A DNA stretch of 6,638 nucleotides, taken from assembly GCA_012516115.1 (NCBI GenBank), contig JAAYXC010000271.1, forward strand, positions 1 through 6,638. Reading direction: 5' to 3'. Both the position numbers and the translations under genes were made by a program. The DNA comes from Bacillota bacterium (GTDB lineage Bacteria > Bacillota > UBA4882 > JAAYXC01). Shown here piece by piece: positions 5,334 to 6,638 of this stretch. The stretch's first letter is position 1, and each line of letters starts with the position of its first letter. A model generated the notes under the pieces. It ran no database searches and had not been told where the DNA came from. It saw only the letters and a program-made list of their open reading frames with translations.

Positions 5334-6638
5334 TACCCTGACTCTAACTCCGCGGGGTGCATCTTCCCCGGCCGCGGTTTATTGGCCAACGCCACCGGCG
5401 GGAAGTTATACTCCAGCCCGAGCCGGTGCGCCCCGCCTTTCCGCCAATCGCCTTCATGGAAGGTGAGGCTGTATTCTAACGTATAGCGGCCGTCCAAAAA
5501 GGCCTGCCGCTCGCCCCAGGAGTATTTGCCGCTGTAAAGGAGGATGTTGCTCAACCTCCGGCCGTCCCAGAGATAACCCATCGTCCCCCGGTTGGCGAAG
5601 GTCAGGCCGCGCCGGCCGTCGGAAACATCCACCCAATATCCGGCGTTGATATAACCGTTGCGCGTCGGGGCGACGGTAAAGGGGAAGTCCTGGGCCACCT
5701 CGGCCGGCCCCGCCAACGCCGGGGTGAAGTGGACGAGGAGTTTTTTCTCCTGGACCACGGGCTCGTCTTTGCCCTCCCACTCGGCGGGAACCTCCGTCGC
5801 CCCCACGGTCTGGCCGCGCACCTCCACCGTGGTCCGGAAGTCAAGGCGCGGACAGTCACGGTAGACCGTTACCTCGTTCCAATAAGGCAGTTCGCCGATC
5901 CGGCCGCGCACGCGCACCACGGTAAATAACGGTCCCCGCGCCGCGACCTCCGTTTCTTCGGGTTGTGAACGGCAGTCCACCCCGTTGACCGTGGCCGTGA
6001 AGACGCCGTTCTCGGCACCGGGGAGAAGCCACGGCCGGCCTTCAAGGTCAAAGGCCAGGCACTCGCCGGTCGCCCGGACGAGCATAAAACGCCCCCAACG
6101 GGTATGGACGGTTATCGCTTCCTCGTTTTCCACGACCCCCCCTGGGTCCGGGGCCGCCGGTTCTTCCGGCGAAAACATGAGGTCGACGGCGGCGAAACCC
6201 TGCGGGCCGAGTTCCAAAGATATGGCTAAGGTGGTAAGGCTGAGATAACCGCCGGGGTATTCCTCCGTCTTTATCACCTGGTACTCAAGCGGCGCGCCGT
6301 CCTTACTGATCCGGAACGAGTTAGGGAAGGACTTCTTGTCCGAGAGCACCCGCACCTCGACCAAGGCTTGGCGGGGCCAATTCAACGGGTTGTAGGCCAG
6401 GATTATCCGGTCCGCCTCCTCCCCGGCCTTCATCAAGGTTAAAACTGATTTAAGGGAAGCCTTGGTCACCGTCTCCGCCTGGTCGATGACCCGGCCGTAG
6501 AATCTCTCCGCCACCTCGTAGAGGAAATCGCCGTGTTCGCCGCCGCTTGAAACGCCGCAGATATTAATGTCGTGGTGCTGGGCGGTTAAGAGGAGCTTCC
6601 AGGCCTCCGCCAGCGTCCCCTCCCGGTTGGCCCCGCCC
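5333..6638 (-). CDS. Alpha-mannosidase, glycoside hydrolase family 38 (N-terminus outside the window; frameshifted near C-terminus)
   Basis: Retaining exo-alpha-mannosidase of family GH38, a metal-dependent enzyme that removes alpha-linked mannose from oligosaccharides. The frame runs without interruption from the right edge, so 434 residues of the middle and C-terminal part are visible. The GTG at 6514 is internal. Near the start lies AWKLLLTAQHHDINICG (about residues 12-28), whose QHHD (bases 6580-6569) is the conserved block carrying a metal-ligand histidine; the nucleophile-bearing part of the catalytic domain is off the edge. Then come the helical-bundle region (AERFYGRVIDQAETVTKASL), the I-L-A-Y-N-P-L-N-W-P-R linker typical of the family, and the beta-sandwich super-domain with R-L-D-F-R-T-T-V-E-V and NRGTMGYLWDGRR-like strands. 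It stops early with TAG at 5335-5333; the missing end is in the next frame. It is the first visible gene of the operon. The cellular location is unknown because the N-terminus is not seen. Confidence 0.9.
   Translation of the reverse strand, partial: GGANREGTLAEAWKLLLTAQHHDINICGVSSGGEHGDFLYEVAERFYGRVIDQAETVTKASLKSVLTLMKAGEEADRIILAYNPLNWPRQALVEVRVLSDKKSFPNSFRISKDGAPLEYQVIKTEEYPGGYLSLTTLAISLELGPQGFAAVDLMFSPEEPAAPDPGGVVENEEAITVHTRWGRFMLVRATGECLAFDLEGRPWLLPGAENGVFTATVNGVDCRSQPEETEVAARGPLFTVVRVRGRIGELPYWNEVTVYRDCPRLDFRTTVEVRGQTVGATEVPAEWEGKDEPVVQEKKLLVHFTPALAGPAEVAQDFPFTVAPTRNGYINAGYWVDVSDGRRGLTFANRGTMGYLWDGRRLSNILLYSGKYSWGERQAFLDGRYTLEYSLTFHEGDWRKGGAHRLGLEYNFPPVALANKPRPGKMHPAELESG

Noticed and set aside
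5333..5345. Programmed -1 frameshifting to join the mannosidase halves
   Set aside because: The overlap TTAGAGTCAGGGTAG has no X-XXY-YYZ slippery heptamer, and no strong stem was noticed just downstream; mutation or sequence error is simpler.
1..6638. CRISPR arrays, tRNA or rRNA genes, insertion sequences
   Set aside because: No regularly spaced repeats, cloverleaf-like segments, transposase-like frames or flanking inverted repeats were seen.

Overview
The window reads as a piece of a spore-forming, Gram-positive Bacillota chromosome. It carries a Ger(x)C spore-germination protein, strong GGAGG ribosome sites before most genes, and a sugar ABC importer of the LplA/LplB/LplC type that is common in Bacillota. 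The bases look moderately GC-rich. Together with the saccharolytic operon this would suit an anaerobic spore-former (Moorellia-, Limnochordia- or Hydrogenispora-like), but that placement is an inference with no marker gene behind it.

Left part, + strand (1-1278): the 3' end of a gerA-family germinant-receptor operon. A Ger(x)C (C-subunit) gene enters from the left edge without its lipoprotein signal. It is followed, with overlapping or nearly touching reading frames, by a gene of about 54-56 codons for a protein with two membrane segments, resembling the small 'D' proteins described for some Bacillus gerA-type operons.

Middle (1279-1548): a convergent intergenic region with no convincing gene. 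It holds a strong 14-bp hairpin (1488-1522), placed as the terminator of the leftward operon, and an orphan ribosome site with a micro-ORF on the minus strand.

Right part, - strand (6638 down to 1549): one apparent operon. Transcription enters from the right edge through a GH38 alpha-mannosidase, split near its C-terminus by a frameshift at about 5333-5342. It then passes through an LplB-type permease, an LplC-type permease and finally the sugar-binding protein. A 127-bp A/purine-rich leader with three GGAGG motifs precedes the binding-protein gene. No ATPase gene is visible, as is usual for this transporter class, which often shares an MsmK-type ATPase encoded elsewhere. The likely logic is uptake of an oligosaccharide by the binding protein and permeases, with the mannosidase releasing alpha-mannosyl residues. 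The substrate itself cannot be read from the sequence.

In three genes the first in-frame start lies 0-1 base from the Shine-Dalgarno (SD) sequence while a start 2-3 codons later is ideally spaced. The later start is preferred for the binding protein and the LplC-type permease, and considered likely for the small membrane protein.
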